From the NCBI GenBank assembly GCA_036272935.1, contig DATAXP010000105.1, positions 1-22,372 of the forward strand: 22,372 nucleotides of DNA, in the 5' to 3' direction. The translations under genes and the position numbers were made by a program. This DNA comes from DATAXP01 sp036272935. Lineage in GTDB: Bacteria; Planctomycetota; Planctomycetia; Pirellulales; PNKZ01. Of this stretch, positions 1-6,666 are shown piece after piece; positions within the stretch are counted from its first letter, which is position 1; each line of letters opens with the position of its first letter. The notes under the pieces are model-generated. The model made no database searches, was not told the origin of the DNA, and saw only the letters and a program-made list of their open reading frames with translations.

Positions 1-22
1 TCGGCAATTGAGTGTTTTGTGA

Positions 23-328
23 GTGTTGGCAGATGGCCCTTGTCGTAAGTCATTACGCCCGGCAGGAATCGAACCTGCAACCTGCGGATTAGAAGACTGC
101 GGGCACGACGCCGCAACCAATATACCCGTTGCGGAGTTGCGCCAAGATGCCGACGGCGAGGTGCCCACTATGGTGCCCGCAGCGGTGCCGTGTCCGTCTG
201 GGGCGACGTCTAGCCCCGATCTTCCGCCCGATCTGGCTCGCGTCGTCGCCGCTTGGCCGCGCCTACCCGACGCAATCAAGGCCGGCGTTCTGGCGATGGT
301 CCAAGCCACGGGAGACGCCCGTGCCTAA
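23..328 (+). CDS. Open frame crossing the attachment site; possible displaced integrase C-terminal tail
   Basis: The frame starts at a GTG right after an in-frame stop (20-22), reads antisense through the tRNA fragment, then continues into about 75 residues that look genuinely coding: GC-rich third positions, and a helical segment with regularly spaced hydrophobics (residues about 67-97, containing VVAAWPRLP and IKAGVLAMV). No ribosome-binding site is convincing. The part up to residue 25 is simply tRNA antisense. From memory, planctomycete integrase genes often end by reading into an antisense tRNA, and tails of this AWPxLP type follow such sites. I infer that in the excised circular element this tail would be joined to an integrase encoded at the right end. 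It could equally be a non-expressed remnant. Confidence 0.35.
   Translation: MLADGPCRKSLRPAGIEPATCGLEDCGHDAATNIPVAELRQDADGEVPTMVPAAVPCPSGATSSPDLPPDLARVVAAWPRLPDAIKAGVLAMVQATGDARA
54..95 (-). other. tRNA-Arg(UCU) 3'-half fragment, putative phage attachment-site copy
   Basis: Read on the minus strand, this stretch gives an anticodon loop with UCU (complement of 91-93), the 3' anticodon strand (84-88), a variable loop, a perfect five-base-pair T stem with the canonical TTCGATT loop (62-78), and a seven-base acceptor strand (55-61) with discriminator A (54). Beyond 96 the five bases that should pair with the 3' anticodon strand no longer do so, and there is no D arm, so this is not a complete tRNA. 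Tyrosine integrases commonly cross over in the anticodon loop and leave such a 3' fragment at the distal end of the element. The orientation places host DNA at 1-53 and the element from about 96 rightward. No second copy lies in the window. Confidence 0.72.
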
Positions 329-337
329 CGCGTCTTT

Positions 338-448
338 CAACGTCGTCGCCCACGTTCGCCCGTGCCTCGTTCCTGCGCCGCGGGCGGACGAACGGGCCAG
401 AGGCCGACACGCCGCGACGTGGGCCAACGTGCCGCGTCTGCCAACGTG
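338..448. repeat. Cluster of AACGTG-type short repeats next to the attachment site
   Basis: GCCAACGTG occurs as a direct repeat at 423-431 and 440-448, spaced 17 bp. The same core appears inverted (CACGTT) at 351-356, and a near copy (CAACGT) sits at 338-343. The second copy lies in a small perfect hairpin, CTGCCA/TGGCAG at 438-452. Integrase arm-binding sites or an operator are possible because the cluster is within about 350 bp of the tRNA fragment, but the motif is short and GC-rich and could be chance. Nothing else is recognisable between 329 and 594. Confidence 0.25.
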
Positions 449-594
449 GCAGGGAGGGGCCGGGGGGAGTTAGGTTCTCCCACGCGAAAACGGCGGCGGG
501 CGGCCCGCGGGAACAGGCCCCCGTTTAGACACAGTTTGTTTTGCTTGTCCGGATTATTGGATTCTTCGATTTTGCTATTACGGGGAGTACTAAA

Positions 595-840
595 ATGACC
601 ATTGAACGCAACAAGGATTGCAAAAACCCAAATGATGCCACCGCCGCATCGGTATCGAGCGCTCGATCAATCGAATGGTACCACAAAGGCGAATTCCGAA
701 TCGTGGAAATCGCAGGCGTGCAGATTGTCGTGCGCTTTAGCGGACGAAAAGGACGACGCGCACGAATTGCAATCATTGCACCGCACGACGCACAAATCCG
801 TGCTGGCAGCGAGCTCGTATCGACCGATCGTAACTCATGA
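595..840 (+). CDS. Small protein with CsrA-like pattern (tentative)
   Basis: An 81-residue protein. ATG at 595 is chosen because GGGGAG (582-587) lies seven bases upstream; an upstream TTG in the same frame lacks a site. Residues about 27-72 resemble the CsrA/RsmA RNA-binding fold: KGEFRIVEIAG, then beta-strand-like QIVVRF, a basic GRKGRRAR turn, IAIIAPHDAQIR and a terminal EL. The RIAIIAP...IR stretch parallels the conserved 'RIGIeAPkdv.I.R' of CsrA, but the N-terminus is extended and the basic turn is longer than usual. CsrA binds GGA motifs in mRNA leaders; whether this protein does is inference. It faces the kinase operon, with only six bases between the two stop codons. An unrelated small basic protein is the alternative. 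Confidence 0.6.
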   Translation: MTIERNKDCKNPNDATAASVSSARSIEWYHKGEFRIVEIAGVQIVVRFSGRKGRRARIAIIAPHDAQIRAGSELVSTDRNS

Positions 841-846
841 TGGAAT

Positions 847-1932
847 TTACGCAGTTGCGTTAGGCTTTAGTTTTACAACCGGATGCGCACGCGGCGCTCC
901 GCCACCGTCAAAACTTGAATACATTACCCGATCGCCTTTGCCTGGACATTCGGGTCCGTACACGCTGCCCTTGTGAAAAAACGTATCACCTCCGCCATCA
1001 TTGATAAACCCATATGCACCGAAGTCGAACCTTACAACGACGCCAGTCCTGCGTCGGGATGACGTGTAACAGAGTTCTTCACAGCTTTTCACCAAATCAT
1101 CGGCTGTTGGACGCTCTCCGGGTTCCTTTTTCAAACACGACAAAGCCAATGTCATAATTTCAGTTGCTAGTGGAGCGAACTGGGGATTCTTGGTCACAAA
1201 CGGAGGAATTGACGGTTCATTAGCGTTCAGAATTGCCTTCACCGCCTTAAGACCGCTCCCAAACGGCGGCGAGCCCGCCATCAAATGGAACATCATTGCA
1301 CCTAGCGACCAAGTATCCGCCGCTGACGTCACCTCTTTTGGGGACTCAATCGCCTCCGGAGCCATGTAAGGAAGCGCGCCGACGGCAGTTTGCGATGTCG
1401 TGAGTGTCGCGGTCCCTCCCTCGGCAGCTGCTTCTAATTCTTCTTCCGCCATTTTGGCAATTCCAAAGTCGGTGACCTTCAACTCATCGATCGAATAACC
1501 ACCGACTATCATGACGTTTGTCGGCTTTAGGTCTCGGTGGACAACACCCGCATGATGTGCAGCCGCCACTCCCTTTGCGAGGTGATGAAACACTTTTGCT
1601 GCCAGATAAGGATCCAAAAAACTTGATTCCTGAAGCAGCGCCTTGGCCAAGTCTTCACCTTCTATCAACTCTTCGATCAAGAACCGTTGGTCACCCACCT
1701 TGAGATAGTCAAGCGTTTTCGCAACATTTGGGTGATTGACCTTTGCAGCGACGATTGCACTCCTTTTGAATCGCTTGGTAGCCGACTTATTCTTGGGCGT
1801 CTTCAGCGCTACTCGACGGCCCGCAGTTCGATCTCGAGCAGCATAAACAAACTGCATACCACCTTCGCCGATATACTGAAGAATCTCGTATCGATCACCC
1901 ACGACGTCGCCTACCTCCAAGGTCCCGCTCAT
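847..1932 (-). CDS. Ser/Thr protein kinase fused to a C-terminal cold-shock domain
   Basis: A 361-residue Hanks-type kinase. Visible motifs are a glycine-rich loop (GEGGMQFV, 22-29), the ATP-anchoring Lys in VALK (K44), HRDLKPTN with catalytic D134, DFG at 155-157 and an APE motif, so the kinase should be active. Residues 296-356 form a cold-shock domain: VVVRF, the RNP1-like YGFI, the RNP2-like TFFHKG, then GDRV and APRAHPVV. Such domains bind single-stranded RNA or DNA. No transmembrane segment is visible, so it is probably cytoplasmic. The ATG overlaps the stop of the upstream kinase gene (ATGA, 1929-1932), with GGAG eight bases before the start, which indicates translational coupling. It is the last gene of the phosphatase-kinase-kinase operon. 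Likely roles are phosphorylation controlled by nucleic-acid binding, or phosphorylation of transcript-bound partners; both are inference. Confidence 0.9.
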   Translation of the reverse strand: MSGTLEVGDVVGDRYEILQYIGEGGMQFVYAARDRTAGRRVALKTPKNKSATKRFKRSAIVAAKVNHPNVAKTLDYLKVGDQRFLIEELIEGEDLAKALLQESSFLDPYLAAKVFHHLAKGVAAAHHAGVVHRDLKPTNVMIVGGYSIDELKVTDFGIAKMAEEELEAAAEGGTATLTTSQTAVGALPYMAPEAIESPKEVTSAADTWSLGAMMFHLMAGSPPFGSGLKAVKAILNANEPSIPPFVTKNPQFAPLATEIMTLALSCLKKEPGERPTADDLVKSCEELCYTSSRRRTGVVVRFDFGAYGFINDGGGDTFFHKGSVYGPECPGKGDRVMYSSFDGGGAPRAHPVVKLKPNATA

Positions 1933-2984
1933 AGCACAATCTCCGGATGCGACAAATCAAACGTAATGTACCGGCGCTGTGCTTTCATAGCCGGACTGCC
2001 AAGAGCGATCACGCATGAACCAGGCAATACGTCACCAGCCGACGCGATCCGATTGTTGATGGCGACGTCCCCGCTTACGCTAACAATTCGATAATCCAAA
2101 TCGTCGTAACTAATCTCTATTTGGCCCATTCCTTTAAGCCTAAGATTCACGGATCGATTGTCTGCGTTCAAATAGTTTGGACTACCATTATATACCAGCA
2201 AGGCTTTGTGCCGGCCCGCCAGCAGGTGCCGAGCAAGCATGTCCCTGACATCGCTCATCTGCGGTCTTTTTCTGGGATCATGTGCGAGGCAACCATGTAG
2301 TGCAAACGAGATGTCCGGCGGTAATTCAAATGGCAAGTCGTCAAAACAGTCGGCTTTGACAGGGGTAGGAGGCTTATTGCGCAAGCTAGCTGGAAGAAGG
2401 CGTGCGCCTAGAAAGTAAGCGGTGGCACCAAACGCGTATGTATCGATAGCCTTCGTGAAACTAACCGAGCCCTTGTAGAGTTCTGGTGCCGCAAAGCCAT
2501 GAGTCCCAATAAAACCTGCTGTTGCCGCATCTTCACCCTCATCACGTGCCAATCCAAAGTCAAATATCTTAATTACGCCTTCTGGGTCGATCTTCATATT
2601 ATTGGGCTTAATATCACGATGAATCACGCCAACCGCATGAATATCACTGATCCCTGAAGCGATCTGCCACAGCTGCTTGTAGTAGTCCGCCTTAGATGCT
2701 GCAATCGTTGCGCGTTTGAGCAGATCCTTGCCTTCAATGAACTCCTGCACGATTCCCATTTTACCGCCAGGCAGGTCAAGTACGTCGTATACCTGAACCA
2801 CGTGCTTGGATCTCATCTTCAACAGCGCAGCGATTTCATCCAGAATGCGGCGGTGCTCCGTCCCACTTTGGAGTACTTTAATTGCGACGTCACGCGAAAG
2901 CACAGTATCTTTGCAAGGGATCACTGACCCCATGCCGCCATCAAGCGCATCGCCCGCAACCTGGTATCTGTCTGGTAAAAGCAT
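1929..2984 (-). CDS. Ser/Thr protein kinase with FHA-like C-terminal domain
   Basis: A 351-residue Hanks-type kinase. It has a nucleotide loop DGGMGSV (15-21) in which the usual first glycine is Leu, VAIK with K36, HRDIKPNN (catalytic D124), DFG (142-144) and an APELY motif. After a linker, residues about 265-351 look like a forkhead-associated beta sandwich: IEISYDDLDYRIVS, then VAINNRI, then LPGSCVIALGS and a final beta strand. The phosphothreonine-binding SRxH signature is not evident, so the tail may be a degenerate FHA that does not read pThr. No transmembrane segment is visible. ATG at 2982-2984 lies three bases after the PP2C stop, with AAGGGGA upstream inside the phosphatase gene, and the end overlaps the next kinase. 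It is the middle gene of the operon. Confidence 0.9.
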   Translation of the reverse strand: MLLPDRYQVAGDALDGGMGSVIPCKDTVLSRDVAIKVLQSGTEHRRILDEIAALLKMRSKHVVQVYDVLDLPGGKMGIVQEFIEGKDLLKRATIAASKADYYKQLWQIASGISDIHAVGVIHRDIKPNNMKIDPEGVIKIFDFGLARDEGEDAATAGFIGTHGFAAPELYKGSVSFTKAIDTYAFGATAYFLGARLLPASLRNKPPTPVKADCFDDLPFELPPDISFALHGCLAHDPRKRPQMSDVRDMLARHLLAGRHKALLVYNGSPNYLNADNRSVNLRLKGMGQIEISYDDLDYRIVSVSGDVAINNRIASAGDVLPGSCVIALGSPAMKAQRRYITFDLSHPEIVL

Positions 2985-2987
2985 GTG

Positions 2988-4103
2988 TTAAGTCCCCTTC
3001 TTATTGGGGAACTCAATCAATAGCTGAGGAACTTCGTCCCCGCCCGAATCGTTTCGCCGCGGTTGCGGCTTTGGCTTAACTTTGTGCCCACCTCGACTAC
3101 GGCGTTTGTTACTCGACCCCGGTTGTTTATTAGGTGGTTTTCTCTTCATGTCCGGCGGAGGTACAGGAGCCACACGTTCCTGCGGTGCTTCGCGCGGAGA
3201 TACTTGCCAAAGTATCTGCAATTCTCCGAATGGGTCCCATACTTCTAAGGCTGGTAGCGTTTGTCTGGTTTCGTTCCCTGATCCAGCTTCCCAAGTCACC
3301 ATTGCAGCGCTCGCGTTGTCAGCGCCGCCGCTCCATTTTGATAATTCCACCAATCTGTGAACGCACGTGCCAGGATCAGCTGCATGCTCTACAATCAGAC
3401 CAAACAGATTTGATTGCGACGGCAGGTAATGAGCGCCGTCAGATGTTAGAAGTATTGAGTTTCCAACAGTGATCTGAAATTGATCGATGTGCGGCTCCAG
3501 TGATTCACCAATACCTACGTATTGCAGCAGCTTTGAATGATCGGGCCCTAACTGAGCCGGTGATGCGAGTTGTCCGGCAATCGTGTCGTCCACCGAGATT
3601 TGTGTTAGTTTTTTCCCCTCGGTGACATAGACGCGACTGTCGCCGACGCTCAACCAGCAGACGTCACCAGTTCCACTGGCCAGGATCGTGGAAAGCGTCG
3701 AGCCTCCCTTACCTTTAAATTTCGCGTGCAGCCTGACGTTTGCAACAGACGCAGAATGCAAGAGCCAATCTCGAGGTACGTCGCTCGCCTGCGCTCGTTC
3801 AGCAATTCCTCCAATCAGACAAGCTAGCGTCGTCGCAGCGCATTCAGCGCCTTCTCGCATTCCCCCCATCCCATCTGCCAGTGCTGCCAATATGAATGCA
3901 CGTCCCGTGCGGTCACGAATGCGGGCGATCGCCAGACGATCTTGATTCTCGCTTCTCACCCCCCCCACGTCAGTTGCGACCGCCGCAAAGACGCTCGCAA
4001 CACGACGAACACCATTGACAGCCGTGCGGCGCATGAACCAAGTCGATAGTTGGTTCTCAAGCGTCGAACGCCCTGCACGGTTAAAATTAGTCTCAAGATC
4101 CAT
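2988..4103 (-). CDS. PP2C-family Ser/Thr protein phosphatase
   Basis: A 371-residue PP2C (PPM) phosphatase. The metal-binding acidic residues are all present: NQD (53-55), ADGMGG (76-81), VGDSR (153-157), LLTSDG with D222, and DN at 262-263. It should be catalytically active with Mn or Mg and no membrane segment is visible. The last about 85 residues are a Pro-, Lys- and Arg-rich low-complexity tail, perhaps for nucleic-acid or partner binding. ATG at 4103 has AAGGG eight bases upstream. It is the first gene of a three-gene minus-strand operon with two kinases, where the likely role is reversing phosphorylation set by those kinases. Codon use is more mixed, with many A/T-ending codons, than in the phage structural genes, suggesting a separate origin as cargo. 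Confidence 0.9.
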   Translation of the reverse strand: MDLETNFNRAGRSTLENQLSTWFMRRTAVNGVRRVASVFAAVATDVGGVRSENQDRLAIARIRDRTGRAFILAALADGMGGMREGAECAATTLACLIGGIAERAQASDVPRDWLLHSASVANVRLHAKFKGKGGSTLSTILASGTGDVCWLSVGDSRVYVTEGKKLTQISVDDTIAGQLASPAQLGPDHSKLLQYVGIGESLEPHIDQFQITVGNSILLTSDGAHYLPSQSNLFGLIVEHAADPGTCVHRLVELSKWSGGADNASAAMVTWEAGSGNETRQTLPALEVWDPFGELQILWQVSPREAPQERVAPVPPPDMKRKPPNKQPGSSNKRRSRGGHKVKPKPQPRRNDSGGDEVPQLLIEFPNKKGT

Positions 4104-4262
4104 CCCATCAGCCCTTGCAAAAAGCGCTGCCAGTCAGCTCCACCCGTTAGTTCTTTCATCGTGATTTTGGTGGATGATTCAGCTACTTCCGTAAGCTATC
4201 TTTCGCCAACGCTGCTCGCAAGTAGTGAAGGACGCGGCAAATTGAATTAAGGATCGGTCGAC

Positions 4263-4291
4263 GTGACGAAACGCCCTTATTGCGGTAGAAT
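4263..4291 (+). promoter_or_regulatory. Candidate sigma70-type promoter for the methyltransferase gene
   Basis: GTGACG (4263-4268) and TAGAAT (4286-4291) are separated by 17 bp, matching four and five of six consensus bases. It lies in the 311-bp divergent gap (4104-4414) between the phosphatase and the methyltransferase genes and would give a leader of more than 110 nt. It is a consensus match only. Confidence 0.35.
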
Positions 4292-4310
4292 TTCTGCAGC
4301 CTGATCAAGT

Positions 4311-4400
4311 GGTAGACGGTCTCTGGTTCGTCTGCCCGCCGTCCTGGATTGCCGGGGCCGCACTCCGCATCTCGGAGCCACCAGCACATAACCCTGTGCT
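4311..4400 (+). promoter_or_regulatory. Three-hairpin leader upstream of the ParB/methyltransferase gene
   Basis: Three successive inverted repeats occur: an 8-bp stem (4311-4318 with 4329-4336, one G-U pair), a 5-bp stem CTCCG/CGGAG (4363-4367 with 4373-4377), and a 6-bp perfect stem AGCACA/TGTGCT (4383-4388 with 4395-4400). The last ends one base before the Shine-Dalgarno GAGG (4402-4405). A structured 5' leader, an operator, or a packaging or replication site are all possible. There is no downstream T-run, so it is not a simple terminator. Confidence 0.4.
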
Positions 4401-4414
4401 CGAGGTGCGCTCCG

Positions 4415-5728
4415 ATGAAGATCGAACTGTGGCGGCTACCGCGGGTCAAGCCGTATCCCAACAACCCGCGTCTCAACGACGACGCCGTGGACGCAGTCGT
4501 CGCGTCGATCCGCGAGTTTGGTTTTCGCCAGCCGATTGTTGTAGATACCGACGGCGTGATCATCGTTGGCCACACTCGCTGGAAGGCGGCGCAGAAGCTA
4601 GGCCTGGAAAAAGTGCCGGTCCACGTCGCCAAAGACCTGACGGCCGAGCAAATCAAGGCCTACCGCATCGCCGACAACAAGACGAATGAGCTGGCCGAAT
4701 GGAATCTTGACCTGCTGCCGATCGAATTGGCCGACCTCCAGGCAGCGAACTACGACCTCGGCCTGCTTGGGTTCGACCAGGACGAATTGGCCAAGCTGCT
4801 CAACGGCGACTTGAATGACGGGCTCTGCGATCCGGACGAAGTGCCGGCCCCGCCCGACGAGGCGACCACGCGGCCGGGCGACCTATGGGTCCTCGGTGAC
4901 CACCGTTTGCTCTGCGGCGACAGCAGCAAGCCGGCAGATGTGGACCGGCTGCTCGACGGTGCGACGATCCATCTCGTGAACACTGACCCGCCTTACAACG
5001 TCAAGGTCGAGCCGCGCTCGAACAACGCCATCGCGGCCGGCCTAAGCTCATTTGCCGGACCAAAGCATCACCAGTCGCTCGATCTGGCCCGCCACCCCAA
5101 GAAGTCGAAGCCAACACAGAAAAAGCTTCGCGCCAAGGACCGGCCGCTGGCGAACGACTTCGTCACCGACGAGGCGTTCGATCAATTGTTGGCGGCGTGG
5201 TTTGGGAACATGGCCCGCGTTCTCGCGCCTGGGCGCGGCTTCTACATCTGGGGCGGATACGCGAATTGCGGCAACTATCCGCCGGTGCTGAAGGCAATGG
5301 GATTGTACTTCTCGCAGGCCATCATCTGGGTCAAGGAGCACCCGGTGCTGACGCGGAAAGATTTCATGGGGAACCACGAGTGGTGTTTCTACGGTTGGCG
5401 CGAAGGAGCGGCGCACCTCTACCTCGGCCCGAACAACGCCGTCGACGTCTGGTCGATCAAGAAGGTCAACCCGCAGTCGATGATTCATTTGACCGAAAAG
5501 CCGGTCGAGTTGGCCGTGCGGGCGATCCAGTATTCGTCGCGGCCCGGCGAGAATGTGCTGGACTTGTTCGGGGGCAGCGGTTCGACGCTTATCGCTGCTG
5601 AGCAAACGGACCGCAAGGCGTTCTTGATGGAACTCGACGCCCTATACGCCGATGTCATCGTGCAGCGATGGGAGAAGTTCACGGGGCGGAAGGCAGAACG
5701 GATCGCCACCAAGGAGGTCGCGACGTGA
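4415..5728 (+). CDS. ParB-like N-terminal domain fused to DNA methyltransferase (N4/N6 type)
   Basis: A 437-residue phage-type fusion. Residues 1 to about 130 form a ParB/sulfiredoxin-like domain with the GHTR box (52-55) and the helical segment IKAYRIADNKTNE. Residues about 155-430 form an amino-methyltransferase of the beta class: the catalytic DPPY (191-194) comes before the SAM-binding FGGSG (385-389). It should methylate adenine (N6) or cytosine (N4) in a specific site; no cognate restriction nuclease is adjacent, so it is probably a stand-alone protective or regulatory enzyme of the phage. ATG at 4415 is preferred over upstream starts because GAGGTG (4402-4407) is well spaced. The start of the frame further upstream falls within the hairpin leader. 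Such fusions commonly lie upstream of terminase genes. Confidence 0.92.
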   Translation: MKIELWRLPRVKPYPNNPRLNDDAVDAVVASIREFGFRQPIVVDTDGVIIVGHTRWKAAQKLGLEKVPVHVAKDLTAEQIKAYRIADNKTNELAEWNLDLLPIELADLQAANYDLGLLGFDQDELAKLLNGDLNDGLCDPDEVPAPPDEATTRPGDLWVLGDHRLLCGDSSKPADVDRLLDGATIHLVNTDPPYNVKVEPRSNNAIAAGLSSFAGPKHHQSLDLARHPKKSKPTQKKLRAKDRPLANDFVTDEAFDQLLAAWFGNMARVLAPGRGFYIWGGYANCGNYPPVLKAMGLYFSQAIIWVKEHPVLTRKDFMGNHEWCFYGWREGAAHLYLGPNNAVDVWSIKKVNPQSMIHLTEKPVELAVRAIQYSSRPGENVLDLFGGSGSTLIAAEQTDRKAFLMELDALYADVIVQRWEKFTGRKAERIATKEVAT

Positions 5729-5788
5729 ACGCGACGTTTGGCCCGTGTCGCGGCCGGTGGGAACGGTTGGCCACGGCGTCTACCAACG

Positions 5789-5822
5789 AAAAAACGCCCC
5801 GACGTGGCGAACGTGGGGCGTT
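5789..5822 (-). terminator. Rho-independent terminator of the HARE-HTH gene
   Basis: AACGCCCC (5793-5800) pairs with GGGGCGTT (5815-5822), with an inner ACGT/ACGT extension. A run of six A at 5789-5794 becomes the U-tract on the minus strand. It lies 22 bp beyond the minus-strand stop at 5845. Confidence 0.8.
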
Positions 5823-5844
5823 GGGGCGAAACCCGTGGCGGGGT

Positions 5845-6195
5845 CTACCCGTTGGCGGCGAACCGCCCGCGTTCCGTCTTCACGAACCGGGCTTCCTTCC
5901 CCTTCTCGTTGATCTCCCGCAGGATGGCGCTGTAGAGCGTCGCGTGCGGCGTCTTGCCGCCGGGACTCGTCCAGAGGCCCTTCGCGGCCATCGCCTCGAT
6001 CAATTCCTTGCAGCCCATCGGCTCCTTCGACGACGCCAGCAGTTGTGCGGCGGCGTCGATCGCGCTCATCTTCTTGGGCTTGCCGTTGGCGGCTTGGGCC
6101 TTCGCCTTCTTGCCGGCGGGTTTCGCCTTCGCGGCCTTCGCGGTCTTGGTTGCCTTCGAGTCTGCGGCCTTCTTGGTGGTCTTCGTCGCGGACAT
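5845..6195 (-). CDS. HARE-HTH domain protein with histone H1-like Lys/Ala-rich N-terminus
   Basis: A 116-residue protein. Residues 1 to about 42 are a lysine/alanine/threonine-rich, disordered, DNA-binding type tail resembling bacterial H1-like proteins. Residues about 44-116 form a HARE-HTH (HB1/ASXL-type) winged helix: AIDAAAQLLA, then MGCKELIEAMAAKGLW, then the hallmark SPGGKTPHATLYSAILREI, and a closing wing with the basic RFVKTERGRF. The family is thought to bind DNA and often sits with methylation and restriction genes; proteins of this build are frequent in planctomycete genomes and phages. The ATG has GAGGA upstream, and a terminator follows the stop. A nucleoid-like or regulatory role is likely but not proven. 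Confidence 0.85.
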   Translation of the reverse strand: MSATKTTKKAADSKATKTAKAAKAKPAGKKAKAQAANGKPKKMSAIDAAAQLLASSKEPMGCKELIEAMAAKGLWTSPGGKTPHATLYSAILREINEKGKEARFVKTERGRFAANG

Positions 6196-6288
6196 GGTTC
6201 TTTTCCTCGTCTACGTTGTTCGATGGAAGTGGCTGCCATCATCAGGCCCGCGGAACCACCGCGGACGACGCCCTCGCGGGCGTTTCGG

Positions 6289-6609
6289 CTACGAACGAAG
6301 AATGACGATGCGGGTTGTTTCGTCGGCCGCGGGGCATTCGTCGTCGGAGTCCATCGCGTCGACGATCGATTCGATGGCGATGCCCGAATGGCTATAGGCC
6401 GACGTTTCGAGTCGTTCGGTCGCGGGATCGATCTCGTCGATCTCGCGGACGATCAGGGCTTGCTCGGTGTGGCAGATGTCCCCGTAGTCGCTCGCGAAGA
6501 CCACCACCGCGTCCTCGGGCATGTCTTGGAGCGCTTCGATCAATTGCCCGACGGTCATTCCGCGGGCAAGCACTCGGTTGATCTCGTTTTGGTTCTGGCG
6601 GGCGTTCAT
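6289..6609 (-). CDS. Small acidic phage protein of unknown function
   Basis: A 106-residue acidic protein with no recognised domain. The best-formed part is TVGQLIEALQDMPEDAVVVFASDYGDI (residues about 19-45), a helix-strand pattern shared by small phage proteins of unknown role; the C-terminus ends in a beta strand (TRIVILRS). AAGGAG sits nine bases before the ATG on the minus strand. It lies in a minus-strand block with the HARE-HTH gene and another small gene. Its leader (CTAACG ... AACGATGAACGC) resembles that of the neighbouring gene at 7002, so the two were probably duplicated together or are co-regulated. Confidence 0.7.
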   Translation of the reverse strand: MNARQNQNEINRVLARGMTVGQLIEALQDMPEDAVVVFASDYGDICHTEQALIVREIDEIDPATERLETSAYSHSGIAIESIVDAMDSDDECPAADETTRIVILRS

Positions 6610-6666
6610 CGTTTTGGACTCCTTGGCGTTAGTGGGAAGAGAAAAATGGATGCGATTCGTTTCAGG

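Noticed and set aside
1..48. Plus-strand open frame running off the left edge to a stop at 46-48
   Set aside because: Only 15 codons are visible with no recognisable motif; it could be the end of a host gene or chance.
438..452. Small hairpin CTGCCA/TGGCAG as a terminator
   Set aside because: Only six base pairs and no T-run on either strand.
4296..4345. tRNA-like sequence (AGTGGTAGACGG ... GGTTCGTCTGCC)
   Set aside because: The stretch forms a single 8-bp hairpin; no acceptor stem, D arm or anticodon arm can be folded, so it is treated as part of the structured leader.
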